A stretch of DNA of 32,492 nucleotides, taken from assembly GCA_947254595.1 (NCBI GenBank), contig CAMYED010000007.1, positions 1-32,492 on the forward strand, read 5' to 3'. A program made the position numbers and the translations under genes. Numbering within the stretch: the first letter of the stretch is position 1; each line of letters opens with the position of its first letter. This document shows, in pieces, positions 16,869-24,922 of the stretch. Source of the stretch: an uncultured Gardnerella sp. (lineage in GTDB: Bacteria; Actinomycetota; Actinomycetes; Actinomycetales; Bifidobacteriaceae). The notes under the pieces were generated by a model, which had not been told where the DNA came from, did not search any database, and worked only from the letters and a program-made list of their open reading frames with translations.

Positions 16869-17009
16869 ACCAAAAAATAAAGTGGGGGCGGGAGAGAAGG
16901 GGATATTCCCGCCCCCTATGAGGTGGAGCTGGTTGGGGGACGCTCCACTCTCACCCCGGAAACCCTGAGTTGGGGGAAGGTTTCCGAGTTCTTACTCGCG
17001 AAAAGTTTT
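16869..17009 (-). ncRNA. Candidate small structured RNA with UCCCC loops
   Basis: Read on the minus strand, three consecutive hairpins are visible. Hairpin one has stem 16979-16986 with 16957-16964. Hairpin two has stem 16942-16948 with 16923-16929. The third is a 10-bp GC stem (16907-16916 with 16884-16893) followed by ACTTTATTTTTT, a convincing intrinsic terminator. Each loop contains UCCCC (loops one and two share UCCCCCAAC). A possible promoter is TTGCCA (17038-17043) with TCTTAT 17 bases later (17015-17020). The transcript would be about 140 nt. I do not recognise it as a known family; it does not match the ydaO (c-di-AMP) riboswitch found before some rpf genes. It could instead be an attenuating leader of the RpfB-like gene. 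Confidence 0.5.
16871..16916 (-). terminator. Intrinsic terminator of the candidate RNA
   Basis: A 10-bp perfect stem (GGGGGCGGGA with its complement, 13-base loop) is followed on the minus strand by a T-rich tail. Confidence 0.6.
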
Positions 17010-17237
17010 TTGTTATAAGATCAATTGCAATCCCAGTTGGCAATAATACTACTTTTTATCATACGCTATAATTTGCGCGAGATATTAGAAGTAACAATCT
17101 ATCTTATTTTTTATAGTTATGCTTCATTTATTTTTGCTTTAACTATTGCACGTTATTATATGTGATGCGAAAGATAACAAAATAACTACTGTAAAAATCG
17201 TTGTAAATAAAGCGAAAGCACGCTGAAATGTAATATA

Positions 17238-17314
17238 TGGAGCCTCCTGCCGGGATCGAACCGGCGACCTGCCGCTTACAAGGCGGCCGCTCTGGCCATC
17301 TGAGCTAAGGAGGC
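17238..17314 (-). tRNA. tRNA-Thr (anticodon TGT)
   Basis: A full cloverleaf is visible on the minus strand. The acceptor GCCTCCT pairs with AGGAGGC. The D arm is GCTC..GAGC. The anticodon stem GCCGC/GCGGC holds the loop CTTGTAA, with anticodon TGT reading ACA. The T arm GCCGG-TTCGATC-CCGGC is complete. The 3' CCA is encoded. It lies upstream of the candidate small RNA on the same strand. The rest of 16808-17519 is AT-rich with no other gene. Confidence 0.97.
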
Positions 17315-17540
17315 GGTTGCTCTATTCATGCAAAAAGTATTCGCAAAAGTATTTGCAAAATTACTTGCATTACACAGAACATTGATTAGTGTACCATACG
17401 CTACGTCATTACAAAATCACTGTGTTGCCGAAGTGTTGCTAAATGTGTTACTAAAATGCAATTTGTGTTACGCAAGAAAAAGCAATTTTCAGATTTTGGC
17501 AGTGTAAAGCATTAACATAATGAATATGGAAGATGTGAGC

Positions 17541-19265
17541 ATGTTTGATTTGCGTCCGGGGAATAATGTTGGCGGATACACTCTAATTTCAAGGCTTGGC
17601 GGCGGTGCTATGGGGTCCGTTTGGCGCGTATGCGACGGCGGCGGAAATCAATATGCTATGAAAATATTGCGTGCTTCTGTAAGTGCAAATCAAAGCGAAG
17701 ATGAAGATGAGGAGCAAATGCGAGCTAGGTTACGCTTAAAACGTGAGGCCCTAGCTCTACAAAAAATACATCATCCGGGAGTTTGCTCAATTGTTGATAT
17801 GGAGTTGGACGACTCAATTGCGTTTATTGTAACTGAGCTTATTGAGGGACGTAATTTGCGCGAAGATGTTGCAGAAAACGGCCCTTATGTTGCGGATGAT
17901 TTAGAAAGACTCGCACATAAGCTTATTGAAGCAGTACAAGCCGTGCATGATGCTGGTATTATTCACCGCGATATTAAACCTACGAATGTTATGATTGCGG
18001 CTCATGGTCCGGTGTTGGTTGATTTCGGCATTTCTATGGGCGAAGGTGAAAGTCACGTTACTCGCACCGGTTTAGTTATGGGCACGCCTGGATTTATTGC
18101 TCCGGAGATTATTGATGGTGATGATTCAGATGAGCTTACTGACTGGTGGTCGCTTGTTTCAGTTTTGGCGTTTGCTGCTACAGGAAAACCTGTTTTTGGT
18201 ACGAAACCTTTAATGGCAGTGTTGGAACGTGCAGCTTCTGGCAATGCAGATTTAAGTGGATTGCCGACTAAAACTATGGATGCTTTTAGAAAAGCTTTAC
18301 AGCCGGATCGGCAAAAGCGCTGTTCGCCTTATGTTTTAGAGCATGCGATTAGTGAAGATGCTATGAATCCTTTAGTTTGGCCGGAAGCATCCCGCCCTTT
18401 TGATTACAGCGCCGCACGCGGAAATATGCGCGAAATGTGGCGTGAAACAAAGCGTGAAACAAAGCGTGAAACGGATACGGATGAAACAAATACGGATAAA
18501 ACCATTTATTTGGAATCTTCCAGCAATGCTGACGCAACTTGTGTAGTAAGTGCAAACGAAAATGCTCTCGACTCAACATCAACTATTCCGGTTAATTCTA
18601 CTACTGTTATGCCGAAAGCTGCGCGGCAAGCATCAAATCAAAATACTATAAGTTCGGAGCAAAATAACTTAGACAACAGATCCGATGATTTAGACAACGA
18701 ATACGATGATTTAGATAATAAGTCAGAGCAAAATACGGATCCAAGCCAGTACGAGTACTTATATCGCGGATCTTTCGCACTACTGATTTGTTTGCTGGTA
18801 TGTGCTGCAATTGCTTGCTTGAATGTGCTTGACGCAGCTGGATTATGCATACTTATTACGTGCGTTAGTTCTGCTGCAGGATACAATATTTCCGCGCGTT
18901 TGCGCCGCAAGCAGCTTAATAACGGTGTACTTCCCCGGCATGATGCTGTTATTCGCATTGCCTCCTTGCCGTGGCATATTATTCGCGGAATTTTATATAC
19001 GATTCCTAGGATTGTAGTAGTTGTAATTGTTTCTTGCGTTGGATCTGTTGCGTATCCGTATATGTTAAGTGGCACTCCAGAATTGTTGTCTTTAAAACTT
19101 GGATTTTTGAATATTTTTTTGCCAACTTACGCTCCAACAATTTTCTCGCAAACTTCAGTTGGCTACGCCATAGGTTTTCTTATTGCGTGGTTTATTCTTG
19201 CCGTGTGCAAAGCAACAACAATATTTTGTTTAGGCTTAGGCGCACTTTTTACTCAAAAAAAATAG
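17541..19265 (+). CDS. Membrane Ser/Thr protein kinase
   Basis: 574 residues from the chosen start. It has a complete Hanks-type kinase domain: glycine-rich loop GGGAMGSVW, catalytic Lys41 (YAMKIL), HRDIKPTN (142-149), DFG (161-163) and a GTPGFIAPE activation-segment end. A charged low-complexity linker follows with 12-bp tandem repeats (18441-18472, RETK units) and repeated DDLDN segments. About four hydrophobic segments fill the last 170 residues. There are no PASTA repeats, so it is not PknB-like in sensing. ATGs also occur at 17520, 17526 and 17535; 17541 was chosen because GGAAG lies 8 bases upstream. The substrate is unknown. The DsbA-like gene follows after 143 bp. Confidence 0.9.
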   Translation: MFDLRPGNNVGGYTLISRLGGGAMGSVWRVCDGGGNQYAMKILRASVSANQSEDEDEEQMRARLRLKREALALQKIHHPGVCSIVDMELDDSIAFIVTELIEGRNLREDVAENGPYVADDLERLAHKLIEAVQAVHDAGIIHRDIKPTNVMIAAHGPVLVDFGISMGEGESHVTRTGLVMGTPGFIAPEIIDGDDSDELTDWWSLVSVLAFAATGKPVFGTKPLMAVLERAASGNADLSGLPTKTMDAFRKALQPDRQKRCSPYVLEHAISEDAMNPLVWPEASRPFDYSAARGNMREMWRETKRETKRETDTDETNTDKTIYLESSSNADATCVVSANENALDSTSTIPVNSTTVMPKAARQASNQNTISSEQNNLDNRSDDLDNEYDDLDNKSEQNTDPSQYEYLYRGSFALLICLLVCAAIACLNVLDAAGLCILITCVSSAAGYNISARLRRKQLNNGVLPRHDAVIRIASLPWHIIRGILYTIPRIVVVVIVSCVGSVAYPYMLSGTPELLSLKLGFLNIFLPTYAPTIFSQTSVGYAIGFLIAWFILAVCKATTIFCLGLGALFTQKK

Positions 19266-19408
19266 AACCGAAGGATATTGCAAAAACAATATTACAAAAA
19301 CAATATTCGTATTTCCGTTGATGCCATACATTAAACTGTACGCAGTTGTTTATTTTAATCTATTTCGCTGGGAGTAATCCTGGTGCGTATTAAAGGACAT
19401 AAAAAATA

Positions 19409-20392
19409 ATGTATAAAAATCAGCCGGATAACGCTCAGAAAGTAGATATGCCCGCAAGTATTAGTCAAGAAACGGTTGATAACGGTGGGAAATTTTATGT
19501 TGAAGAGCGCGAGCGTCGTCAGCAAACAATTATCGGAATTGTTGTAACAATTATTATTATGGCCATGATTGCGGCAATTGGCGTTACTGCTTATCAAGCT
19601 TTTTATCAGCCGCAAATCGATGTTGAAAGAATGCAAATTGAGCGTTCTGAGAAAGCTAAAAAGCAACTAAAAAAACTTGGTGCTAAATATAAGCCGGAAG
19701 TTGTTAATTTTAAGGGCGGAATTCTTATAAGCAAGCTTGGATACAACAAGCCTGTTGCGAAAGCTCCAACGGTTGCAACTTATTTTGATCCGTTATGCCC
19801 TGGATGTGGAAACTTTAATCGTGAAGCAGATAAAACGCTGATTTCAATGGTTAATGCAGGTCAAATCAATTTAGAAATACACCCAATGTCATTCTTGGAT
19901 AAGTTTTCTGCTGGTCATTATTCGACTCGCGTAACCGGCGCTATTATGTATATTGCTTCGTACGATAACAATCCACAGCATTTACTTCAGTTTGTTAATA
20001 GCATTTTTAGTGAAGAATTCCAGCCGGAAGAAGGGAAAGACCAGAAGCCTGTAAGCAATGAAGAATTGATTAAGCTGGCTAAAGAATCTGGAATTTCAGA
20101 CGAAATTGCAAGTAAAGCTTTTGACCGGAAATATTTGAAGTGGCAGAGTTTGATTAACGACTGCACTCCTGATTTCAAAGAGCTGTTGAATGTTTCTGGA
20201 ACTAACAAAGGTTCAATGACAACTCCAACTGTAACTATTAATGGAAAGTTGCTCGATATTAATGCTGCAAGCGACAAGAATATGAGAACTATTGACGCTT
20301 TGTTGCATTGCATTGGTTTGGATAAAAATCAGGTTGGAGTTGAAGGTCAAATGCCTAAAGTGTCTAACACCGACGCTCCAATTGCTTTGTAG
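19409..20392 (+). CDS. DsbA-family membrane-anchored thiol-disulfide protein
   Basis: 327 residues. A cytoplasmic N-terminus is followed by a transmembrane helix (about 34-56) and an extracytoplasmic DsbA/DSBA-like thioredoxin fold with the redox motif CPGC (130-133, in FDPLCPGCGNF). The cis-proline region is represented by TTPTVTING. Such proteins oxidise or isomerise cysteines of exported proteins in actinobacteria. The partner VKOR or DsbB is not in the window. AAAGGA lies 10 bases before the ATG. Confidence 0.92.
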   Translation: MYKNQPDNAQKVDMPASISQETVDNGGKFYVEERERRQQTIIGIVVTIIIMAMIAAIGVTAYQAFYQPQIDVERMQIERSEKAKKQLKKLGAKYKPEVVNFKGGILISKLGYNKPVAKAPTVATYFDPLCPGCGNFNREADKTLISMVNAGQINLEIHPMSFLDKFSAGHYSTRVTGAIMYIASYDNNPQHLLQFVNSIFSEEFQPEEGKDQKPVSNEELIKLAKESGISDEIASKAFDRKYLKWQSLINDCTPDFKELLNVSGTNKGSMTTPTVTINGKLLDINAASDKNMRTIDALLHCIGLDKNQVGVEGQMPKVSNTDAPIAL

Positions 20393-20448
20393 TTGCATAA
20401 ATTTGTAGTTGCATAAAAGTAGCTATATAAAGAATTTAGTTAAAACTA

Positions 20449-20734
20449 GCGCTCCGACCTGCTTGAGCGCTGCGATTTAGCGCGCGAAGGCAACTCGGAG
20501 CGCCGAGCTTGCTTGGGGTTGAAAGCACGGTGTGCTTTCAACGCAAGCGAGGTCTGCCTTCGTCTCGATTGACGAAGGCAGGGCAGGTTAGTGTGGTTGT
20601 GCTTTAGAAACTAGGTTGTGATTGGTGTGCGCTCCGACCTGCTTGAGCGCTGCGATTTAGCGCGCGAAGGCAATTCGCAGCGGAACCTCGCTTAGGTTGG
20701 AAGTCCTGTAGACTTTCGGCCTAAGCGAGTTTTT
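20449..20734 (+). repeat. Duplicated hairpin module, 180-bp period
   Basis: An identical 45-bp block occurs at 20449-20493 and 20629-20673. Each is followed by a long hairpin of similar but not identical sequence: 20518-20528 with 20532-20542 in the first unit, 20687-20705 with 20711-20729 in the second. In unit 1 the block start also pairs with TCGGAGCGC (20495-20503), and another perfect hairpin lies at 20555-20580. Stem changes between the copies largely keep pairing. The last hairpin is followed by five T residues and may end transcripts from the dsbA-like gene. No protein-coding frame fits. Confidence 0.75.
20687..20734 (+). terminator. Intrinsic terminator-like hairpin
   Basis: A 19-bp stem with wobble or mismatch near the loop, 5-base loop and TTTTT tail, about 300 bp downstream of the dsbA-like gene. 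Confidence 0.55.
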
Positions 20735-20774
20735 CGTAAGTGAGCACTTATATTGCGCGAGAGCTTGAAAAAGT

Positions 20775-20990
20775 TATTAACTACACGCGCGTGTAATGAA
20801 AATGTTGGAATCTAGCGGAAAATTGGCAATGGCTTTACAGCGTTGTAACGAAAATATCAAAATCGCCCCCAAAATCGTCATTTGCTATACGCGCGTGTAA
20901 CGAAACTAACGCACTCAGCATTAAATCCGTTAGTTGCTTTACGTGCGTGTAATGAAAATATCGGAATCCGCACAACTAAATGCCGACGTG
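20775..20990 (+). repeat. 52-bp periodic palindrome array, copy 3 (four units)
   Basis: Core TAC positions 20782, 20836, 20888 and 20940 have spacing 54, 52, 52. Cores such as TACACGCGCGTGTAATGAAA and CTATACGCGCGTGTAACGAA match the other arrays, but the spacers have diverged more. Orientation is as in array 2. The rest of 20991-21310 holds no gene beyond the leader of the ABC ATPase. Confidence 0.8.
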
Positions 20991-21277
20991 CCGCGAGATA
21001 TAAAATAAGTTATAAACAAATGATTATATAACTGCATATTTTTCGTGGTGAAAACCAACTATTGTTTATATATTTACTATTGGTTTTTTGCCCGCTCGAC
21101 ACGCCGAGTATTGAGAAAATACTGATTTTTTGCTGTTTTTCTGAGATAAACATGATATATTAAGGCATGGCTCAACGAAGAGAACCTTCAATGGACCAGG
21201 TAAGTAAACTGTGTATGACTGATTTCCGCCGACGTAGGAATTGGAGTCATGAATGCACACCCCTTCACTACGGATCG

Positions 21278-21304
21278 TTCGGCACGTACCTGCCGATGAA
21301 AGGA
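21278..21304 (+). promoter_or_regulatory. Leader inverted repeat and RBS of the ABC ATPase gene
   Basis: TCGGCA (21279-21284) and TGCCGA (21291-21296) can pair with a 6-base loop immediately before the GAAAGGA ribosome-binding site, which decides the ATG at 21311. This could modulate initiation. A TATATT sequence near 21158 may be the -10 of the promoter, giving a leader of about 145 bases. Confidence 0.35.
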
Positions 21305-21310
21305 CATATC

Positions 21311-22438
21311 ATGGCAGAAGTTGTATTTGATCATGTGACTCGTATTTACCCAGGCAACGATAAGCCTTCGGTTGACGATTTGTGCATGACTATTCAAGAT
21401 GGTGAGTTCCTCGTACTCGTTGGTCCATCTGGTTGCGGTAAGTCAACTACATTGCGTATGTTGGCAGGTCTTGAAGAGGTTAACAAAGGACGTATCCTCA
21501 TCGGCGGTCAAGACGTTACCACAATGCAGCCAAAGGATCGCGATATTGCAATGGTCTTCCAGAACTATGCATTGTATCCACACATGACAGTTGCAGACAA
21601 CATGGGCTTTGCTCTTAAGATCGCTGGTGTTCCAAAAGAGGAAATTCGCGCTCGTGTTGAAAAAGCAGCTCAGGTTTTGGATTTGACCGAGTATTTGGAT
21701 CGTAAGCCAAAGGCTTTGTCTGGTGGTCAGCGCCAGCGCGTTGCTATGGGTCGCGCAATTGTTCGTGAACCAAAGGTCTTCCTTATGGATGAGCCTCTTT
21801 CGAACCTTGACGCTAAGCTCCGCGTACAGACTCGTACTCAGATTGCTGCTTTGCAGCGTCAGCTCGGTGTTACTACTTTGTACGTGACCCACGATCAGAC
21901 TGAGGCCTTGACGATGGGTGACCGCATTGCAGTCATCAAGCTTGGTGTTTTGCAGCAGGTTGGTGCCCCAACCGAGCTTTATGATCGCCCAGCAAACGTG
22001 TTCGTTGCAGGCTTCATCGGCTCTCCATCCATGAATATTAACCAGCATCCAGTAGTTAACGGTCGCGCTCAGATTGGTGAGGATTCTATTGTTCTTCCAG
22101 CGGAAGCTGTAGACAAGCTTACTGTAGAAGATAACGGCCAGATTATTGTTGGCTTCCGTCCAGAAGACGCAAGCTTGGCAACCTTCGACGATCCAAATGC
22201 ATTCTCCTTGAGAGTAATGAACGTTGAAGATCTCGGCTCTGATGGCTACATCTACGGCAACATCATCACTGATGGTTCTACAGAAGAAGCATCCACAATG
22301 ATGTCTGACCAGAATAAGCTCACAACAATTCGCGTAAACCCACGTGCTTTGCCGAAGGTTGGCGATACTGTGAAGATTAAGATTGATCCATCCAAGATGC
22401 ATTTGTTCGCGCCTTCTACTGAGCTGCGTTTGAACTAA
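21311..22438 (+). CDS. ugpC: Sugar ABC transporter ATP-binding protein (UgpC/MsmK type)
   Basis: 375 residues. It has Walker A GPSGCGKST (about 38-46), Q-loop QNYALYPHMTV, signature LSGGQRQRVAMGRA, Walker B VFLMDEPLSNLDAKLR, H-loop YVTHDQTEA, and a C-terminal TOBE/regulatory domain, as in the MalK/UgpC/MsmK family. No permease or binding-protein gene is adjacent, so it is probably a shared ATPase energising several carbohydrate importers, as known for MsmK and MsiK. Codons are richer in C-ending forms than in the neighbours, suggesting high expression. ATG 21311 follows GAAAGGA. The frame is open 48 codons further upstream to an ATG at 21167, but that extension does not resemble the family. 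Confidence 0.95.
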   Translation: MAEVVFDHVTRIYPGNDKPSVDDLCMTIQDGEFLVLVGPSGCGKSTTLRMLAGLEEVNKGRILIGGQDVTTMQPKDRDIAMVFQNYALYPHMTVADNMGFALKIAGVPKEEIRARVEKAAQVLDLTEYLDRKPKALSGGQRQRVAMGRAIVREPKVFLMDEPLSNLDAKLRVQTRTQIAALQRQLGVTTLYVTHDQTEALTMGDRIAVIKLGVLQQVGAPTELYDRPANVFVAGFIGSPSMNINQHPVVNGRAQIGEDSIVLPAEAVDKLTVEDNGQIIVGFRPEDASLATFDDPNAFSLRVMNVEDLGSDGYIYGNIITDGSTEEASTMMSDQNKLTTIRVNPRALPKVGDTVKIKIDPSKMHLFAPSTELRLN

Positions 22439-22497
22439 AAATGCGGGTTTATCTGTTGATATAAGCAGGGTAAACAAACTTTTGGTATAAAGGTAGG

Positions 22498-22530
22498 CGG
22501 GGTTCGCAATATAAAGCGGACCCCGTTTTT
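22498..22530 (+). terminator. Intrinsic terminator of ugpC
   Basis: CGGGGTTCGC (22498-22507) pairs with GCGGACCCCG (22516-22525) with one wobble, followed by TTTTT. Confidence 0.85.
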
Positions 22531-22679
22531 GCCAACAAAAAACAGTATAAAAAGCGCATTAAAGCATATCGTTATGCTGCATGTCTTATTATATATAATT
22601 GTTATCAATAATTAGTCGATGATTAATCCGCATTACAAATGCAATGTGGACATATTATTGGCATGAGCTTGATTGGTAA

Positions 22680-24104
22680 ATGAACATTATGGAATGGAAT
22701 GACGCTCCTCAACTGGACCCGCGTGCTGTGCAGGCAACTTCAGTATCTGCGCAGGACGAGAGTGCGTCGTCTCAAGAGCCGCAGACGCTTAAAATCACTG
22801 CGGCTAGTTCGAATCCAAAAATGTTTACGCTTCCTTGGGAACTTCCACTTTCTCAATGGCCGGCCGATTTGTTTGTAAATTTGCCTCGCGGTATTTCCCG
22901 ACACGTTGTGCGCTTTGTACACGTTGGCGACGAAGTGTACGCAATGAAGGAGATTACCCGTCAAGTTGCAGAACGAGAATATGAGCTTTTACGACGCCTT
23001 CGTAAGCTTGAATTGCCGACTGTTACGCCTATAGCTGTTGTTGCAGGCAGACGTGACGCGAATGGCGAAAAGCTTGAAGCAATGCTTGTAACAAGGCATT
23101 TGAAATTCTCGCTACCTTACCGTGCGTTATTTGCGCGTACGCTGCGCCCTGATACTGCAGAGAGGCTTATAGATGCGCTTGCCGTGCTTATGGTACGTTT
23201 GCATCTTTCTGGCTTCTACTGGGGCGACGTATCTCTTTCCAACGTTCTATTTTTGCGAGATGCGGACGCATTCTCCGCGTTTCTAGTTGACGCAGAAACT
23301 GGTGATTTGCACGGAAGCTTAACGGAAGGTCAACGCGAATACGATATTGATTTAGCTCGAACCAATATTATTGGCGAACTTATGGATTTAAGCTCGGGTC
23401 AGCTTTTGCCTACGGAAGTGGACGAAATTAGCATAGGAAACCGTTTGGTAGATCGCTACCATTCGCTGTGGAGCACGCTTACCGATGTAGACAAGTTTAG
23501 TCCGGATGAAATGTGGCGTATTGAGCGTCGTGTGAATCGTCTTAATGAGCTTGGCTTCGACGTTGATGAGTTGGAGATGAAAACTTCTGAGGACGGTCGC
23601 AGAGTGCTTGTTCGTCCTCGAGTTGTTGATGCTGGTTACGCTTCTCGTAAATTGTTGCGTTTAACCGGTTTGGACGTTCAGGAAAATCAGGCTCGAAGGC
23701 TGCTTAATGATTTGGACGCGTACCGTACTTCTACGTGGCGTCAAGGTGAAGAACTTGAGATTGTTGCTACCGACTGGATGCGAGAGGTGTTTGAGCCTAC
23801 AGTGCGAATGATTCCGCCTGAATTCCGTTCACAAATCGAACCAGCGCAGTTCTTCCACGAAGTCCTCGATCATCGTTGGTTTATGGCAGAAAAAGTTGGT
23901 CACGACGTTGCTATGCAAGATGCTGTAACAAGTTATATTAAAAACGTGCTTCCGCAATACAAAATGGACAAGAATGTACTTGCTGCAATCAACGCTGATG
24001 CTGACTCTGGTGTTGTAGACGACGAATATACTTATTCGTCCCCATCGCCTGCTGTCAACGATATTGATGAATATAATCAAGATGCCAGTGTTTGGGCTAG
24101 CTGA
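22680..24104 (+). CDS. DUF4032 family protein with kinase-like fold
   Basis: 474 residues, cytoplasmic, with no membrane segment. After a variable N-terminus, residues about 50-230 resemble an atypical kinase: a YAMKE strand, and GDVSLSNVLF near 180 followed by FLVDAETG in place of the HRD/DFG pair, as in the Kdo-kinase-like fold seen in DUF4032 proteins. The C-terminal half (about 250-430) is the actinobacteria-typical conserved region ending near HRWFMAEKVGHDV. Function is unknown. The start is not marked by a clear ribosome-binding site; ATG 22689 is an alternative. It is probably monocistronic, between the ugpC terminator and its own terminator. Confidence 0.85.
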   Translation: MNIMEWNDAPQLDPRAVQATSVSAQDESASSQEPQTLKITAASSNPKMFTLPWELPLSQWPADLFVNLPRGISRHVVRFVHVGDEVYAMKEITRQVAEREYELLRRLRKLELPTVTPIAVVAGRRDANGEKLEAMLVTRHLKFSLPYRALFARTLRPDTAERLIDALAVLMVRLHLSGFYWGDVSLSNVLFLRDADAFSAFLVDAETGDLHGSLTEGQREYDIDLARTNIIGELMDLSSGQLLPTEVDEISIGNRLVDRYHSLWSTLTDVDKFSPDEMWRIERRVNRLNELGFDVDELEMKTSEDGRRVLVRPRVVDAGYASRKLLRLTGLDVQENQARRLLNDLDAYRTSTWRQGEELEIVATDWMREVFEPTVRMIPPEFRSQIEPAQFFHEVLDHRWFMAEKVGHDVAMQDAVTSYIKNVLPQYKMDKNVLAAINADADSGVVDDEYTYSSPSPAVNDIDEYNQDASVWAS

Positions 24105-24216
24105 TTAGTTTTAGTGCGAGAGCAAGCGTGTTGTGAAAGCTTTTTATACGCTTAAAAAGCTAATTCTAAATAAATGCGACGTAAATCGTCGTCTTTATTT
24201 TTGCTAATTTTCGCAG

Positions 24217-24239
24217 TGGGAGCTTCGGCTCCCCTTTTT
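24217..24239 (+). terminator. Intrinsic terminator after the DUF4032 gene
   Basis: GGGAGC-TTCG-GCTCCC followed by CTTTTT is a textbook UUCG-capped terminator. A weaker hairpin (CGACG..CGTCG, 24178-24191) with a T-rich tail lies just before it. Confidence 0.9.
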
Positions 24240-24311
24240 GCTTTTATAGCTGATTCGTAATCGATATTTTGCCTATAGCTCTATATAGCCCTAAATTTGG
24301 GTATAAAAAAG

Positions 24312-24384
24312 TGCCCCCTGTGGGACTCGAACCCACAACCCAAGACTTAAAAGGACTCTGCTCTGCCAATTGAGCTAAAGGGGC
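24312..24384 (-). tRNA. tRNA-Lys (anticodon TTT)
   Basis: Cloverleaf on the minus strand: acceptor GCCCCTT with AGGGGGC, D arm GCTC..GAGC, anticodon loop CTTTTAA (TTT, reads AAA), and T arm GTGGG-TTCGAGT-CCCAC. The anticodon stem GAGTC/GTCTT has a T-T mismatch and one G-T pair. CCA is not encoded: the discriminator A is followed by CTTTTTT, which may act as terminator. The product therefore needs the cca enzyme encoded in this window. Confidence 0.95.
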
Positions 24385-24456
24385 AACAAACGCCAAGTAT
24401 ACTACATTCAAGAGACGAAGTGAAACAAATATACTGTTGTGCGTGTTATGAACAAA

Positions 24457-24714
24457 TTATTGCAGTATTCCTAATGTTTCCAACTTTGACTTAATTTGTG
24501 TAGCGGATGGTTCAACCATAAAAGTATTGTCAGCAAAAGTAACTACCGGAATATGCTTTTGACCACTAATCTCTACGGCTTTTTCGGCAGCGCCTTCTTC
24601 AGTTTCTATATCGTGCCAAATAAAATCTACTCCGTACTTGTTAAGTGCAGCTTTTGCTCTTATGCAATCGCCGCACCAATTAGCACCATATACTTCTATA
24701 GATTTATCTGCCAT
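24457..24714 (-). CDS. Glutaredoxin-like small redox protein
   Basis: 85 residues, a complete thioredoxin fold with WCGDC (Cys14, Cys17), the cis-proline segment HIPVVTF, and a final helix. It belongs to the glutaredoxin/mycoredoxin/NrdH group of actinobacteria; the reductant (mycothiol or thioredoxin reductase) cannot be told from sequence. A strong AAGGAG precedes the ATG. It lies next to tRNA-Lys on the same strand and divergent from ftsY. Confidence 0.93.
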   Translation of the reverse strand: MADKSIEVYGANWCGDCIRAKAALNKYGVDFIWHDIETEEGAAEKAVEISGQKHIPVVTFADNTFMVEPSATQIKSKLETLGILQ

Positions 24715-24922
24715 AAAATCTCCTTAAAACTACTAATTATTTCTAATCAGCACTAATTAATTATTAGAACATTTAGATTGCTTATTTTTTCGCAATATAT
24801 TGCTTTTAACAGTGTAATGGAATCTATTGTGTTGCGGTAGTTAGATTTTAAAGTGTGACGAAGATGAGAAAAAATAGTGAAATCTATTGCTAGTGTCCCT
24901 TGATTTTCATAGGCTTAATTTC

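Noticed and set aside
16869..17009. c-di-AMP (ydaO) riboswitch upstream of the RpfB-like gene
   Set aside because: The location would suit, but the conserved GGGGGACC/GGGGUGAAUC and CAGCUAACC elements are missing and the fold is three simple hairpins.
17067..17072. Perfect TATAAT on the plus strand in the gap before tRNA-Thr
   Set aside because: No matching -35 at 16-18 bp and nothing to transcribe in that direction before the tRNA, which is on the other strand.
21443..22477. 344-codon minus-strand open frame opposite ugpC
   Set aside because: It is antisense to a highly conserved ATPase with biased codons; such long shadows are common there and the product resembles nothing.
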